From assembly GCA_026182355.1 (NCBI GenBank), contig JAPFBL010001617.1, positions 1,550,001-1,614,000 of the forward strand: a stretch of 64,000 bases of DNA. Reading direction: 5' to 3'. Shown here in pieces: positions 32,501 to 43,907 of the stretch. Origin of the DNA: Hermatobates lingyangjiaoensis. Taxonomy: Eukaryota; Arthropoda; Insecta; Hemiptera; Hermatobatidae. Each line of letters begins with the position of its first letter. The stretch's first letter is position 1. The notes under the pieces are model-generated. The model ran no database searches. It saw only the letters and a list, made by a program, of their open reading frames with translations, and was not told the DNA's origin. The translations under genes were made by a program, and so were the position numbers.

Positions 32501-33400
32501 TTTTATACGTACAATTATTACTATCGATAGCGGATGCAAGAAAGTCGACTTTCTGCTCTCTTGACTGCAGTGCCTGCTCTGCCTACCTGCTGTACTGCCA
32601 TCAACCATATACTTGTAAAGAAGTTTTATTCTTTTGGCCTATTGACCCAACAAAACTCATTGAACAAGACCTGTTTAAATTGAACTACAGGAGCCCTGTC
32701 GAAGGTAATTCAGTTGTGCTTAATTATAACATGAAAAAGAGACGTAGTCGTTCACAGACACCAAAGAATAAAAAGGTAGCTGTTGCTTTACCAACATATC
32801 TAAATGTGAGTGCCAATCAACTTCCCGAGGTTAGCGTACCATCCACCAGTAGTACTAACCTCTATTCAAATGTGTCTGTTCCATCGTTCATGTCTCCTAA
32901 CAAGTTTTCTGTGCTGTCAATAGAAATGTCAAAAGAAGAATCTACTTTAAAACTTCCACCCCCACCTCCCATATTTTTAAAATCTGTGACAAATTCCCCA
33001 GATCTAACAAGAACTCTTACTGAACTGGTCGGTAAAGTTAATTTCTCTTGTAAATCAAGAGGAAGCGATGTTACAATATACCCAAAAGAAGCAGAGGGAT
33101 ACCGCAAAATAAACTACCACTTTAGAACTCTAAAGATCCCCTTTCACACATACCAGCTTGAAGAAGACAAAGCGTTCAGAGTGCTAATAAGTAATATTCA
33201 CTACTCCACTCCAATACAGACTATCCAAGACAAACTAAAATACTTAGGACACAATGTTCGAAAAATTACTAACATTCTTTATAATGTGACAAAGCAGCCT
33301 ATGTCTCTCTTTTTTGTAGATCTAGAACCAAGCCATAATAACAAAGATATCATTGAAATTACTTCTTTGTTCCATACCAAAGTGTATGTTTAACTATGTT
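32500..33400 (+). mobile_element. 5' end fragment of a jockey-type LINE
   Basis: A GC-richer leader (TGCCTGCTCTGCCTACCTGC near 32571) is followed by a truncated ORF1. Everything after residue 237, including zinc knuckles and ORF2, is absent, which is unusual because LINEs normally lose their 5' end. The ORF is otherwise intact. Confidence 0.75.
32680..33393 (+). pseudogene. LINE ORF1 (Gag-like), C-terminally truncated
   Basis: 237 residues. A basic Ser/Lys-rich start (KKRRSRSQTPKNKK), a Ser/Pro linker, then LPPPPPIFLKSV, then the central Gag domain with FHTYQLEEDKAFRVLI and PIQTIQDKLKYLGHNVRKIT, and SLFFVDLEP. This matches the segment of the 11428-12408 protein that precedes the zinc knuckles (FHTYQLEEDK parallels its YHTYKPMWETK). 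The stop at 33391 comes before any CCHC motif. Confidence 0.8.
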
Positions 33401-33778
33401 AAAAATAGTATCATAAAAGTTGATTGTTCATGATACCGTTCTTGAAACTCTATTCGCACAACTTCTGAAGGTTCCTGAGGATTTTGTTTTCACAAGAACT
33501 CTTATGTTCTTGTATAAAAAAAAAATGCACACAAAATATTGAAAATACAGTAATTTAAATTTTCAATATGAAATACTAAGTTACTTTTTTAATACGAAAT
33601 TTTAATTTGCATAAGAAATACTTTAAATGAAATATTAACTGCTTAATAAAGAGTTCTAAATATTACTTATTTTGGTTTTGTTTGAAATATATATTTTTGG
33701 TTTCTATATAAATATATCAATAAACTATGTCAACTAAATAAATAAGATATAGAACTATTCATCAAATTTAATACTCAC

Positions 33779-33817
33779 GGTTGGCATTTGATGCACTTCC
33801 TTCCGTTCTCCAGTAGG
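33779..33817 (-). CDS. 39-nt coding microexon of the host gene
   Basis: The acceptor is ATTTGTTTCAG (CAG at 33820-33818) and the donor is ACC|GTGAGT (GT at 33778-33777). Length 39 nt. In the only frame whose end phase fits the next exon (3666-4140), it encodes YWRTEGSASNAN followed by a Pro codon completed across the intron, giving NPLFGAYPG. The strong signals, high GC against AT-rich flanks and matching phase support a real exon. A WRT motif near this point is also found in vertebrate BAZ2B (family memory, unverified). Confidence 0.7.
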
Positions 33818-34589
33818 CTGAAACAAATCATGTTATTAATGACAATGATCAATTTTGGTCAAATCAAAAGCAACATATTTCCTAACTACTAAAGAAAGAT
33901 CTGAGAATAAGGAAAATTACATCTAGAAGACATGAGCTTACACGCAATGAGTATGACTTTAATAGGAGAGTGCTACAAATTGTTGATCTTCTCATAAATT
34001 TCTTTATTCGTTTATCTAAAAAATCATAAAATATATATTAAAAAAGTATAATTTATAAAGTTCTAATTTACTAAAAATAAAATATAGAGATGGTAAAACA
34101 AATAGTTAAGAATTTTGAATGTTTTGTGCGTTTAGAGCTCTCAGAAATAAATTTGGTTATTTTCTTTTGGTGTATCTGTGTGCCAGAGTTGGAGGGTCTC
34201 CATATTTTTATAAACACGCTACATGTTACTAAATTTGATAAATAATAACAAACACTATTTGGATCGCAGGAAAATGTTTTAGTTTTCCATGATGTATTAG
34301 CATATGAAATGTATCACATATACCCAAATGTGGGTATACAATACTGTACAATAAAGCCAATACTGTACTTTTTTTCACAACTATCTAATGTAGGGTTACA
34401 TTCTTGTTTTTACAAGAACAAAATGGAATGACTAAAATATTTTGGTTAATGATAAGAACCACTGTATAATTAAAAAGGCCACTGGCAGTTAAAAATTACC
34501 ATAAACACGTTCTTGTCAAATTTATTTACGTTTTGTTTGATAAGTTTGAGTATTCTAACTAAACTTAGCTATTATACTATACTATTATA

Positions 34590-34592
<3 letters not shown>

Positions 34593-34639
<47 letters not shown>

Positions 34640-34650
34640 TGTGTGCGTGT
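34593..34650. repeat. (GT)n microsatellite
   Basis: About 27 GT units with two substitutions. Confidence 0.98.
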
Positions 34651-35092
34651 GCAAATAGTAAAAAACTGTGTTCGAAAAAACTATCCAACTCTGTTATATT
34701 AAATACTCAAGTCACTTCAAAAAAATATATTAAATTTTCTATAAAAATTAATAATTTCTTGCCTGTAATCAAACCAAAAATTGCTAGTTAGACTTATACT
34801 ATGAATACTAATAATTATTTGTTTGTAAATGACAAATTTCACTAAAATCAACAAGGAATCTTTGAGCCATAGTCACAGTTTAGATATACCCGAAAATCAT
34901 TTCTAATTCCCCAACAGGACCTCGGGTTGAAAGATTCACATCATGCTCCTGACATGTTATTTAACAAAAATACGTTATTCCTTTGATTTTTGTTGATCAC
35001 AATCAATCCCCATCAAATGTACAGGGAACAAAAATTAAATACGGGTGAGTAACAAGCCTGCGCACAATTATAGTTGATAATTAAACTACGCG

Positions 35093-35119
35093 TTTCAAAC
35101 ATTTTGTGTTCATCTTCAG
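35093..35119 (-). ncRNA. hammerhead-like core motif, isolated
   Basis: CTGAAGA-T-GAACA-CAAAA-TGTTT-GAAA, then CGCG. Five-pair stem (one G-U) and both boxes intact. No PLE ORF was recognised next to it. Confidence 0.5.
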
Positions 35120-36689
35120 GTTATATCTCAAATACACGTTGTTACTAAATTGTGATAAATTATTGACAAATTTAAAAAAAAAATCTCAACAACTTGAGGA
35201 AAGATAAGAGTTATAAGGAAAGCAAGTGGAAGGGGAGGAGACAGCAATGTGTTTTTTGGGATGTATGTATACCTGAAATAACGCATTAAACTATAAATAA
35301 TATAAGTTATACTGGGGTAGAAGAAACAACATATTTTAAACACTTGTATTAATATTATCAGAATTTGGGACAAACTAGTATTTGCTCATTCAGACAGTGA
35401 TAAAAATGAAAATGCAGAATTTATTAACCATATTTGGCTGACTATTGTTTAATGTTCATATAAACCTAATCAAACTCATTCAAAAGTATGTTTATCACTA
35501 TTCCAGAAGTTTTTTAAACTTTAGACCCGAAGGACAAAATCTACACGAATATACAACTACCCTATACAACTTCAATGGCAAATACTAAGCCAGAAACACT
35601 GTGATCGTAATCAAAATCCTGTTAACAGATTTATAAAAAAATCTCAAAAAACCGATCGTTTGATAATACAAACAACTTCTACAAATACCAGTTTTGGGAC
35701 CTACATAGCTGTTCCATCTGAGAACTACCAGGAACCGGTATAAAAAATGCGATCATAACTTTTAGTTTTTGAGATATCCTTCTGACCACACCAACATCAA
35801 CGCACGCACACATGCACAAACTCAAACTATTCTGTTAGACTCGAAAGGACCTGAATTTGAAATTTTGATAACGAAATTTTAACTTGATTGCAATATTTTC
35901 ATTACTTTATATTTCTCATATATGGCAAACGAAAGTAATAAGTCACATTGTAAAGTGAAAATATTGTTTTGTACAGCACTTCAAAATATTTTCCTTATCT
36001 TGTGGCTGACATAACAATTTAATGCAACGAATTATTTTAACGCCCTATCACCATTTTGCCAATTAGAACGACAATGATTTTGTTTTGATTCTTGAAATAA
36101 GGTCTTAAAATTTGGAATCGAAGATTTCAAACCCTCCAGTCAGGGGCTATCTCATCACGGAATATCTCTTGAAAGAATCAGACTTTTGTAGACGATACAC
36201 TTAATTGGAGCCTCCAACGCAAAACTTTTTGTGACTCAGAGATTAAGTATGATTGATACATTCGTGGTTCGAGGCTTTGAAACAATCAATATGTCCGATT
36301 CTATGATTTGAACAGATTTATACACAAACTAAAATATATGTACTACGTATTATTATGTATATATATTATACATACTACTTCGGTAAGGATATTAGGAATC
36401 CGAAAAGTTAAAATTTTTGATTTGGTTACCACGATTATTTCTCCCATGTTGTATTAATCATAATTAGTTTAGTTTGAAACGATGACAGTTCGTCGCGAAG
36501 AGAGTTCGGCAAGGTGTAAATAAAACTAAACCAACAATTGCTTTATAAGATTTATAAGAAAACTTACCTACCAACTAGTCCAGAGAAATTTCGTAGAGAC
36601 CTAGAAAGCGAGTTCTTATCTGATTATTTTCGTTACTCTCGACTTCAAGTTTATGTTCACAGCCTCTTTCCTTCCTCAGTTCATTCGAA

Positions 36690-37890
36690 TTTGTAAAGCG
36701 TGTCGTATAAGATTCCGGAAATAGTCATTAATCTTTACTTTTCCCCACAGAAAGACAGTGGCTGTGTTCCTGGATCTGGAGCAAGCTTTCGACTCGGTCT
36801 GGCATAGGGGACTTTTGCACAAACTAAGATGTTTTGGTCTACCTAGATGGTTCGTGAAGACACCTAGGTCTTTCCTTTCTGGACGCCAATTCTTTGTCTC
36901 GACTAACAATAGACTTTCCCCAACAGGACATATCTATAGGGGTGTTCCCAAGGTAGCGTTCTTGGCCCTATTCTCTACAACCTCTATACCTTTGACTTTC
37001 CCAAACCCCCTCCTATAATAAATCCTAACTCATCCGACCGCATTGAGACGTTTCTGGGATTCTTTGCCGACGACACTGCAGTGGCCTATAGGTGCTATAA
37101 TGTGGGTTATGCAACCAGAAAACTACAACATTTCCTTGATGGGGCCCTGCACTGGTTCACAACCTGGAAACTAACTCTAAACCCGGCAAAGAGTGCCCAC
37201 ATCCCTTTCTGTAAAGGTACACCTCCTCTTCCACCTCCTGTCTTCATTGGAGATCGAGCCATACCATATGAAACACAGGTAAAATATCTGGGTCTCATAT
37301 TAGACTCCAGATTGACATTCAGGCAACATCTCCGGAGCAAATCTAAGCTGGGGATGTTCCTAATGTGCAATCTTTATTCCATCCTCAAATCAAGTAGTAC
37401 TCCACTGACAGTGAAGGACCTTGTCTATAAGGCGGTCATTCGTTCGACTATGACATATGGATGCTCAGTCTGGTTTGGAGCGGCGCCCACGAACAAGAAC
37501 TGCATCCAAGTTGTACAGAATAAATGTGCCCGCCTTATAGCTAGAGCGCCATGGTATGCTAGAAATTTCGATATTCAGCATGATTTGAGTTGGGAATCAA
37601 TTGATTGCTACATTAGTCGACTTGCTAACAATGAAGATAAAAAACTGTCCACCCATCCAAATCTCCTTGTTCGGGACCTGAATCCAACAAACAACCCTTC
37701 CCAATCCCATGACTCCTAATAACTCCCTTCCTGAACTAAATATGACGACCTGATGACTTATAAATAATATAGTACCTCATATAATGCAAAACTGCAAGAC
37801 CATACGACCACGAATACGACTCCTTACCCTGACAGACTAACGTCCCCAGTATTGACAAAGCATACTGACCAAAACAAAAAAAAAAAAGCA
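36690..37890 (+). mobile_element. jockey-type LINE, 5'-truncated, with 3' UTR and poly(A)
   Basis: RT from the catalytic palm onward, then a 3' UTR (37720-37870) and an A-rich tail at 37871-37888. The UTR recurs in reverse orientation at 62867-63133, which fixes the 3' end of the family. The RT has at least one frameshift (about 36965) and two adjacent stops near 37017. Confidence 0.85.
36758..37719 (+). pseudogene. LINE reverse transcriptase, broken
   Basis: AVFLDLEQAFDSVWHRGLLH carries the first catalytic Asp (motif A). GVPKVAFLALFSTTSI is a decayed GxPQGSxLxPxLF motif. FFADDTAVAY (37060-37090) is motif C with catalytic DD. KYLGLILDSRLTFRQHL and YKAVIRSTMTYGCSVW are thumb and connecting segments typical of jockey-type elements. 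The 212-residue C-terminal part (37081-37719) is still open. Confidence 0.85.
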
Positions 37891-38930
37891 GCACGATAAT
37901 TTAGCAGTAGTGGGCCTCTGGTCCGGAACTGCTAATTACGAAGTGCACTGTCGTGCATGGAACTCTTCGTTGGTCGTTGGTTGGTCCTTTGCTTTCAACA
38001 AGTCCTTGGTCCCTCTCACTAGGGAGGTGTCAGACCATATTGTGATATTACCAGATGATACTGACAGTGAGTGAAAAATATTCTATAACATGCATTATTC
38101 CAGAGGCAGGGGAAGTGCAGGTATACACCACCGGACATGCTACTATAGTGTCACCTTGAATTAGGCACATTGGACATCTTTTGAAATTATTAAGGTGGAG
38201 TTGAGTTGTTTAATATTTACACTTTCATTACATTTTTTTTGTTTGTTTTGGCTTAGATTGTTTACATTTGTATTGTTGGAATCACATTGATATTTACTTT
38301 ACAATAATAACATATTCTTGAACAGTTTTATTAATATTTTAAATAGATGTGTTTTGTAAACATTTATTTATGGATTTGCATTTATTGGTTTAAAAATTGC
38401 TAGTGTTTCCAAGGCGACATTGGTTTATGCAGCAACATTAGTTTATCTTCTGCACAACTAATGAATTACTTGTATAGTAACACCAATCCCATGGTGGCAT
38501 TTCTGCAACATCGCATATCCCTCAAAACAAAACTAATACATTTACAAACCATCTATAGTAAAAAGCACCTTTGGAACATATAACGTATTTCTTACCGTTC
38601 GGCGGTACTCAAGAGTTTTCAGACTTTTTTAGAATGTAAGTAAACCTTAAACCGGGGATGGGTAACCTTGTTTTTCAGGTAGACCAAACGTGCTATGAAA
38701 CAACGGTTGTACTCCAGCGCCCAAACATCCTATCATTGCTTTCCAACCATCCATGAGTCTTCCTTCATGATAATAAAGATGGTTGAAGCCAAAAATTAAG
38801 AGACTAGAAGCGGTCTCTTACAATTATTTGTATTCTTTTATAAATTTTGAACTACATATTATTGTTCATTCCGACATTCTATTTCATATTTCATACATTC
38901 ATTATACGCGACATTCAAATGTAAATATAA
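37890..38930. other. LINE-linked segment then unassigned sequence
   Basis: 37899-37980 (GTAGTGGGCCTCTGGTCCGG...) is also found next to the inverse 3' UTR at 62867-62952, so it belongs to the LINE 3' end although it follows the A-rich tract. From 38000 on I see nothing. Confidence 0.5.
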
Positions 38931-38944
38931 CCAATTAAATGAAA

Positions 38945-39445
38945 TGAAACGATTCCACGAACTAAATTTACAAAAAGAACACACAGAAAAGAAATCACAG
39001 AAAGTCACTACTATATTTTGATAGCCTCGTCATCAGGAAGATAGATCTGAGTCCCTCCAAAGACAGGTAATGACTGGCTGGTGTTCTTGAGGCAGGACTC
39101 AAACAGTGTAGCAAACTTACGGTTGGCTACCTCTTCTGGAATTTAGATCTGTTCCTGGTCTTAGCCTCAATCGTTAAATATTCTTTTTATTGATTTTAGT
39201 CTCTTAATTTATTTTTCATTTACTTACTTTTTTGTTTTTAGTTTCTTTTTTACAATTTGCTACTAGGTTTTATTTGAATGTTTCCATTCATTTATTATTT
39301 ATTTTTGTTATTATTTATTCTTGTCTCTCCTCCTTCCGTAAGTTGGCTATGGATCGACTCACATCTATCTTCCTCAAGAGGAGGCCATCGAAATTTAGTA
39401 ATGAGTTTCTGTAATTTCTTTTCTGTGTGTTCTTTTTGTGAATAT
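38945..39445. repeat. inverted repeat, PLE-associated family 4
   Basis: Arms at about 38950-39065 and 39340-39445 (AGAACACACAGAAAAGAAATC against its inverse). The left arm matches 18126-18160 and 17893 onward. Motif boxes are decayed (AAAA for GAAA left; CTCAAGA right). Confidence 0.75.
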
Positions 39446-39599
39446 AGTTTATATATATATTGTTATTATAGAAGAGCGGTTCTGCATTCACAATTTTTTT
39501 CAGCAATCGTTCTTTTTTTTCTAATCACTTTTCTGTGTTGAAAAGGCAATGAAAATAACAAATTTCGCAGGAACATACTCTTCAAAGAAAATATTCATT

Positions 39600-40077
39600 A
39601 AAAATAGGTTATAAAACGAATAACACTATAAACCAAATCACAAACAACACAACAGAGAACAAAGATAACAAATTCGAAAAAAGCGGAATATACAAGATTA
39701 AATGCAAAGATTGCGGTAAAAACTACATCGGGCAAACGGGAAGGACACTAAAAGACAGATTTAAAGAACACATTAAAGACTACACCAACAACACAAACAG
39801 ATCAAACTATGCACACCGCTTAAACAAATTTGGACATAACCCAGACAGTATGGAAAACACAATGGACTTACTACAGACGGGACAAAAAGGACAACGAATG
39901 AACATACAGGAACAAATAGAAATATATAAACATAAAATGACAGACAATATAATCAATGAACAAACAAACCACCAAACCGACATTTTAACAAAACCACTAA
40001 TAACATTTAAAAGACGACACAAGGAACTGGAAACAGATAATGAAATAAGAAATAAAAGGAAAAAACATAGCAATTAA
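39600..40077 (+). pseudogene. PLE GIY-YIG endonuclease domain
   Basis: Reading SGIYKIKCKDCGKNYIGQTG, then RTLKDRFKEHIKDYTNNTNR, gives the GIY (39692) and YIG (39728) motifs with the conserved Arg and the Cys pair of PLE nucleases. NYAHRLNKFGH follows, then MENTMDLLQTGQKGQRMNIQ and QTDILTKPL. The stop is at 40075. The coding stretch from 39690 to 40077 appears uninterrupted. No RT part was found upstream, so it is a 3' fragment. Confidence 0.85.
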
Positions 40078-40193
40078 AGAAATAGGAAAAAAAGAAAAAA
40101 AAATTAACTACACACACAACACTGATTACACAATGTAGATGCTATATATAGGTAGGTTATAGGGAAACAACATTCACAGTCAGTTAGGTGCTC

Positions 40194-40222
40194 TTGAAGA
40201 TGGGATACAGACGGACCCGAAA
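40194..40222 (+). ncRNA. hammerhead-like motif after PLE ORF
   Basis: TTGAAGA-T-GGG-ATACAGACGGA-CCC-GAAA, then CCGGTCGAGC. Three-pair stem. The box has TTGAAGA instead of CTGAAGA, as at 58827-58804. Confidence 0.45.
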
Positions 40223-40309
40223 CCGGTCGAGCTTTTCAGAGACTTTACGAGATATGACGGAATCTATTATTACTAATTCTAATATTACTAACCTCAGTGG
40301 AACTAACCC

Positions 40310-40440
40310 ATTAACTATAAATAACTGATAACATATATTGAGGACTAACTATAACTAAATTATAGAAGAAGACACAAGCTTTCGACCTCGTAAGTTATCT
40401 TCAGGTAGAAGAAAGTAAAAACTGATAATAACAACACAAA
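40310..40440 (-). repeat. PLE-associated family 2, copy repeated at 42188-42315
   Basis: AACTGATAACATATATTGAGG to CTTCAGGTAGAAGAAAG. The minus strand has CTGAAGA...GAGGTC-GAAA-GC (40404-40380) with one mismatch in the stem. The 42188-42315 copy is nearly the same. Confidence 0.8.
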
Positions 40441-41510
40441 ATAACAGTAAAGAGAAAATAGAATATGACTAGAAATATATTACAGGCAGTTAGCAACACA
40501 TGGAGATAACAATTGATAGAGATAACGTCAAACTAGCGCTCCTAGCGTACGGGAGGTTAACCACTCGTCACTCTTTACTTATTAGTATAATTTTAGTATT
40601 TTTTTATAGCTGGCGGTGGTGTATTGCTGTTTGAATAGACGTAATTACATATGACTTCTACGGTTTCTTTAACTGGAACATTAAAACATTAACTTGAACA
40701 TTATGGTGAATAATGACTCCTGTCTAAAGATCCTATTGTTCCTTCTGGAACAGAAAGTGTATTATTCGGTGAATTTAGTTTATATATGTAATAAAAAGAA
40801 CTAGAAGCAGGCAGTTAGGAAACTTATCAAACGATTAAGAGAAAAGAACAGGAAAAATCAACAACAAGACTCACTTCATTATTTCGATGACGTCGTTATA
40901 AAGAGAAGAAGAGCTCTGCTCACTTGGCAAATAAGAACTCATATTTGGATACATCTGTCAATATAAGAGGGAAAAGAAGATAAGGTCGGAAAGAATAAAA
41001 ACGAAAAAGCATAACAAAAAATAAAAAAAATAAGATTAAAAAATATATACTTAAATAAATAAAAATACATACAATAAAACATATAAAACTAAGTAAAATG
41101 AATCAATACACATATAATTAATTAAATAAGAAAATAATAACATAACTAAATAATGAAATTATAAACCAGCGTATTAATGGTAGATGAGAGTATTGAATTA
41201 TCAGAGCACCTCCTCCTACGTATAACAGCTCCATAATAATAATGCCAGCTGATAAAGGCTCTACACATTTTGTAATGTACTCTTAAACAAAGAACTATGA
41301 AGCAATTGGGCCTGCATTATGCTGCCAAATAAGGGCACCTTCGGAGCCTCGTAGATAAACATCTTTACAAGCACTCTAAAGACACCTTATTTGGAATCTC
41401 AACTGACATTAATCTAAAAAGACAAAATTTAAATTAGTTGGTTTTCAATTTATTGTTTTAATAGTTAATTTTTTATTATTTAATTATTTTATTTATATGC
41501 TTGTTACTTT
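40440..41510. other. continuation of family-2 and other decayed repeat sequence
   Basis: 40555-40580 (CCTAGCGTACGGGAGGTTAACC) matches 5745-5770, the spacer of the family-2 inverted repeat. 40790-40930 resembles another foldback arm. 41000-41170 is A-rich. No gene seen. Confidence 0.5.
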
Positions 41511-42187
41511 ACTAGAAGTAAAGTATAGTGATCGTGAAAAAATTCGATCACGAGATTTTAACAGAATTACAATGTTTTGAGGTCCCACAAACCGTTTACT
41601 CAAGTTTTTTTTATAATGTCTGTGTTTCTGCATATGTGTGTGGGTGGGTGGGGATGGGTGAGTATGTATCCAAAGTTTGTGGACACAATAGGGTCCAGAA
41701 TCCTTGATGGTTCAAGTTGATACTTTACACAAAAATGGGACTTATAGTGTAGCTGAGCCCAATTGTTTGGGAGCAATTATGCATGATGGTAAAGTCACTT
41801 TTTTTGCCAAAAACCTGTTTTAAGACTACATTTCTTTCTCCTAAACTATTAATTCTAGAGTTTTGAAAATTTGACATTACCTTTGAAGTTACAAATGCAA
41901 TAAACGAAAAATATATTTACATTTTTAAAAAACGGTAAATACTTTTTTTTTCAATAATTGTAAAAATTTTTACTTATAATTCAATCTGAAATCTAGTGAG
42001 ACCGAAGCAAGACCTGAAGCAAGTCTGACGGATCAAAATGAAACCACACCTAAAAATAGAACATTCTGATGGGGATAAGTTGAGATAATTGTTTTCAAAA
42101 TTACATTCACCAAAGGTATGTTACAGTATAGTTTCTATTTTCACAAAATGCTTTGTAACGCTAAAGAGATAATACAGGAGGCAATAA

Positions 42188-42315
42188 CACAGTCCAATAA
42201 CTGATAACATATATTAAGGTCTGACTATAACTAAATTATAGAAGAAGACACAAGCTTTCGACCTCGTAAGTTATCTTCAGGTAGAAAAAATTAAAAACAG
42301 ATAAATAAAAACACA
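42188..42315 (-). repeat. PLE-associated family 2, second direct copy
   Basis: Direct repeat of 40310-40440, inserted inside the Helentron-like element. The motif is on the minus strand at 42280-42256. Confidence 0.8.
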
Positions 42316-42750
42316 TACTAACAGTAAAGAGAAAATTAAAACTATAAAGTAAAGTAAAGAGTAATTAAAAAACTATGCAAATTTGCCCACAAATTGCACA
42401 AAAAATTAGTAACATAACAAAAATTCAAGTAATTTCAATCACGGCAAAGAGCAATAAAGCTATAAAAACTGATTGTTTATCCCAGACTAATGGATCTCCT
42501 ACTGTATGTGTCGAATTAATTAATATTTATTTACATTGTTTACATTGACAATGTAAATTAAATTCCTTAAGTCAATCCACTGAAACACAATTAATGTTTA
42601 CAAGTATAATGGAAAAAATTAAATAAATTACTGCCTTATGTGAGATATAGGGAAAATAATATTTTAAATGTAAAAAATGAGAGCCAATAAAAACATTAAT
42701 GTCTGTTGCCTTCCATGGTACGATAGATTTGTCTCACAAAATGCTATAAT

Positions 42751-43907
42751 CTACATAAATAAAAGAAAGGTTTTGTCTGCACATTACTTATGATTTATCA
42801 TGTTTTCTTTGCGTTTCTTACATTAGAGAAACCGAATCCACACTTAGAAAAATTTCTGTCTGTCGTTTTGTTCGCAAAATGTTGTCACAAGTAAACTCAG
42901 CCACCATAAGACATATCAAGCTGAAACTTTCGCAGTAGATTTGTGTATGTTTAACTTCAAATATATGTTCTGAATAGATTGAAAATTCAGTGTAGAAAGG
43001 AAGTTATGGACCTCTAAGCTGTCATTTGATAACTTCACAACCATGTTAATTTTGAAAACATACTGGTTCAGCCAGCAAGTATATATTGTTAGTTGATTAT
43101 AATTTCATTTGAGTATGTGAATATATTGCATACTTGAGCTAATAGACAAGGTGTTTCTCAGAATACAAGATGTACTATCTACTCAGAATTAATTTCATTG
43201 TGAACGAGCAATTCTCAATCCTTACTATGAACAGGCAGGAAAAATCAACAAACAAGTTCTTTCACGGAAAGAACTTACAAGCCAGTAAAGTGAGTGATTA
43301 GTGAAGAGGAAGCAGTTTATTATTCAACTGAATTTCTTGACTCCATCACTGCTCCTGGACTGCCTGCTCATGAGTAAAAATTTCAAGTAGGAGCACCAAT
43401 CATGCAGTAATTTAGTAGCAGTAACAAATTTCATGTTACAAAACTCAGTGCCCCAAAAATGTGCAACGGGACACGAACTCGAGTTCGTGCTCTGCACAGA
43501 AACGCCATAGAGGCGGACATCTGTACTGGGTGTGCTACTGGGGAGTCTGTATGTATATTACGTATACCATTGATTTCAAGCCACTATCCGCTTCCATTCA
43601 AACGATTGCAATATCTTGTCAGTAACTATTTCGCAATGCCAGTAACTAAGTCACAAGGGGAAAGTCTATCTACCGGAGGAATTGAAGTGAGTGAATCAAG
43701 TTTTTCTCGTATGGTCAACTGTAGTTTGTTTGCCCAAGAGTCAGAGGTTTTGTCCAAGTCCAAGTCTTTGTTCTTCGATAAATCTCAAGGACAGGCAGCT
43801 AATGTGGTGTATACATAGGCATTTACTTAACACTGTACTGAAAATGATATTTTCTACTATTCTATAATTTCTAATGATATTTTGAAATACCATACCACTT
43901 CGGTAGT
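42751..43907 (+). mobile_element. Helitron fragment with helicase end (copy b)
   Basis: Starts TCTACATAAATAAAAGAAAGG, the same TC start as copies at 21404 and 53215. The non-coding leader (GTCACAAGTAAACTCAGCCACC) is shared by all three. The helicase C-terminal region follows from about 43190. Confidence 0.75.
43190..43830 (+). pseudogene. Helitron helicase C-terminal region
   Basis: Before the open stretch, broken reading NEQFSILTMNRQEK and STEFLDSITAPGLPAHE corresponds to the segment preceding the last motifs. 43459-43818 is open: MCNGTRTRVRALHRNAIEAD, TGCATGESVCILRIPLI, FAMPVTKSQGESLSTGGIEV. KSQG is the motif VI core of Pif1-type helicases. The best preserved of the three plus-strand copies. 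Confidence 0.8.

Larger units (their letters stand above)
4141..33778 (-). other. 29.6-kb intron filled with mobile elements
   Basis: The exons at 33779-33817 and 3666-4140 have compatible phase: one base is left over on one side and two are needed on the other. This makes the stretch between them a single intron on the minus strand. Nearly all recognisable content is transposon-derived, and the insertions are in both orientations. Confidence 0.6.
33818..36600. other. intron with microsatellite and PLE relic
   Basis: Apart from the (GT)n at 34593-34650 and the motif at 35093-35119, it is AT-rich and unassigned. The plus-strand frame 34513-34791 is only the microsatellite translated (Cys-Val repeat). 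Confidence 0.5.
39450..40230 (+). mobile_element. Penelope-like element, GIY-YIG end with 3' motif
   Basis: A GIY-YIG domain (about 39655-40077) is followed by 117 bp and then a hammerhead-like motif at 40194-40222. On the minus strand at 39470-39506, KKIVNAEPLFYNNN is an N-terminal PLE fragment in opposite orientation next to it. Confidence 0.8.

Noticed and set aside
34513..34791. Cys/Val-rich open frame
   Set aside because: It is the (GT)n microsatellite translated.
36541..36690. Host exon with donor GTAAGT at about 36565 on the minus strand
   Set aside because: The region leads directly into a plus-strand LINE RT and the minus-strand frame has no support.
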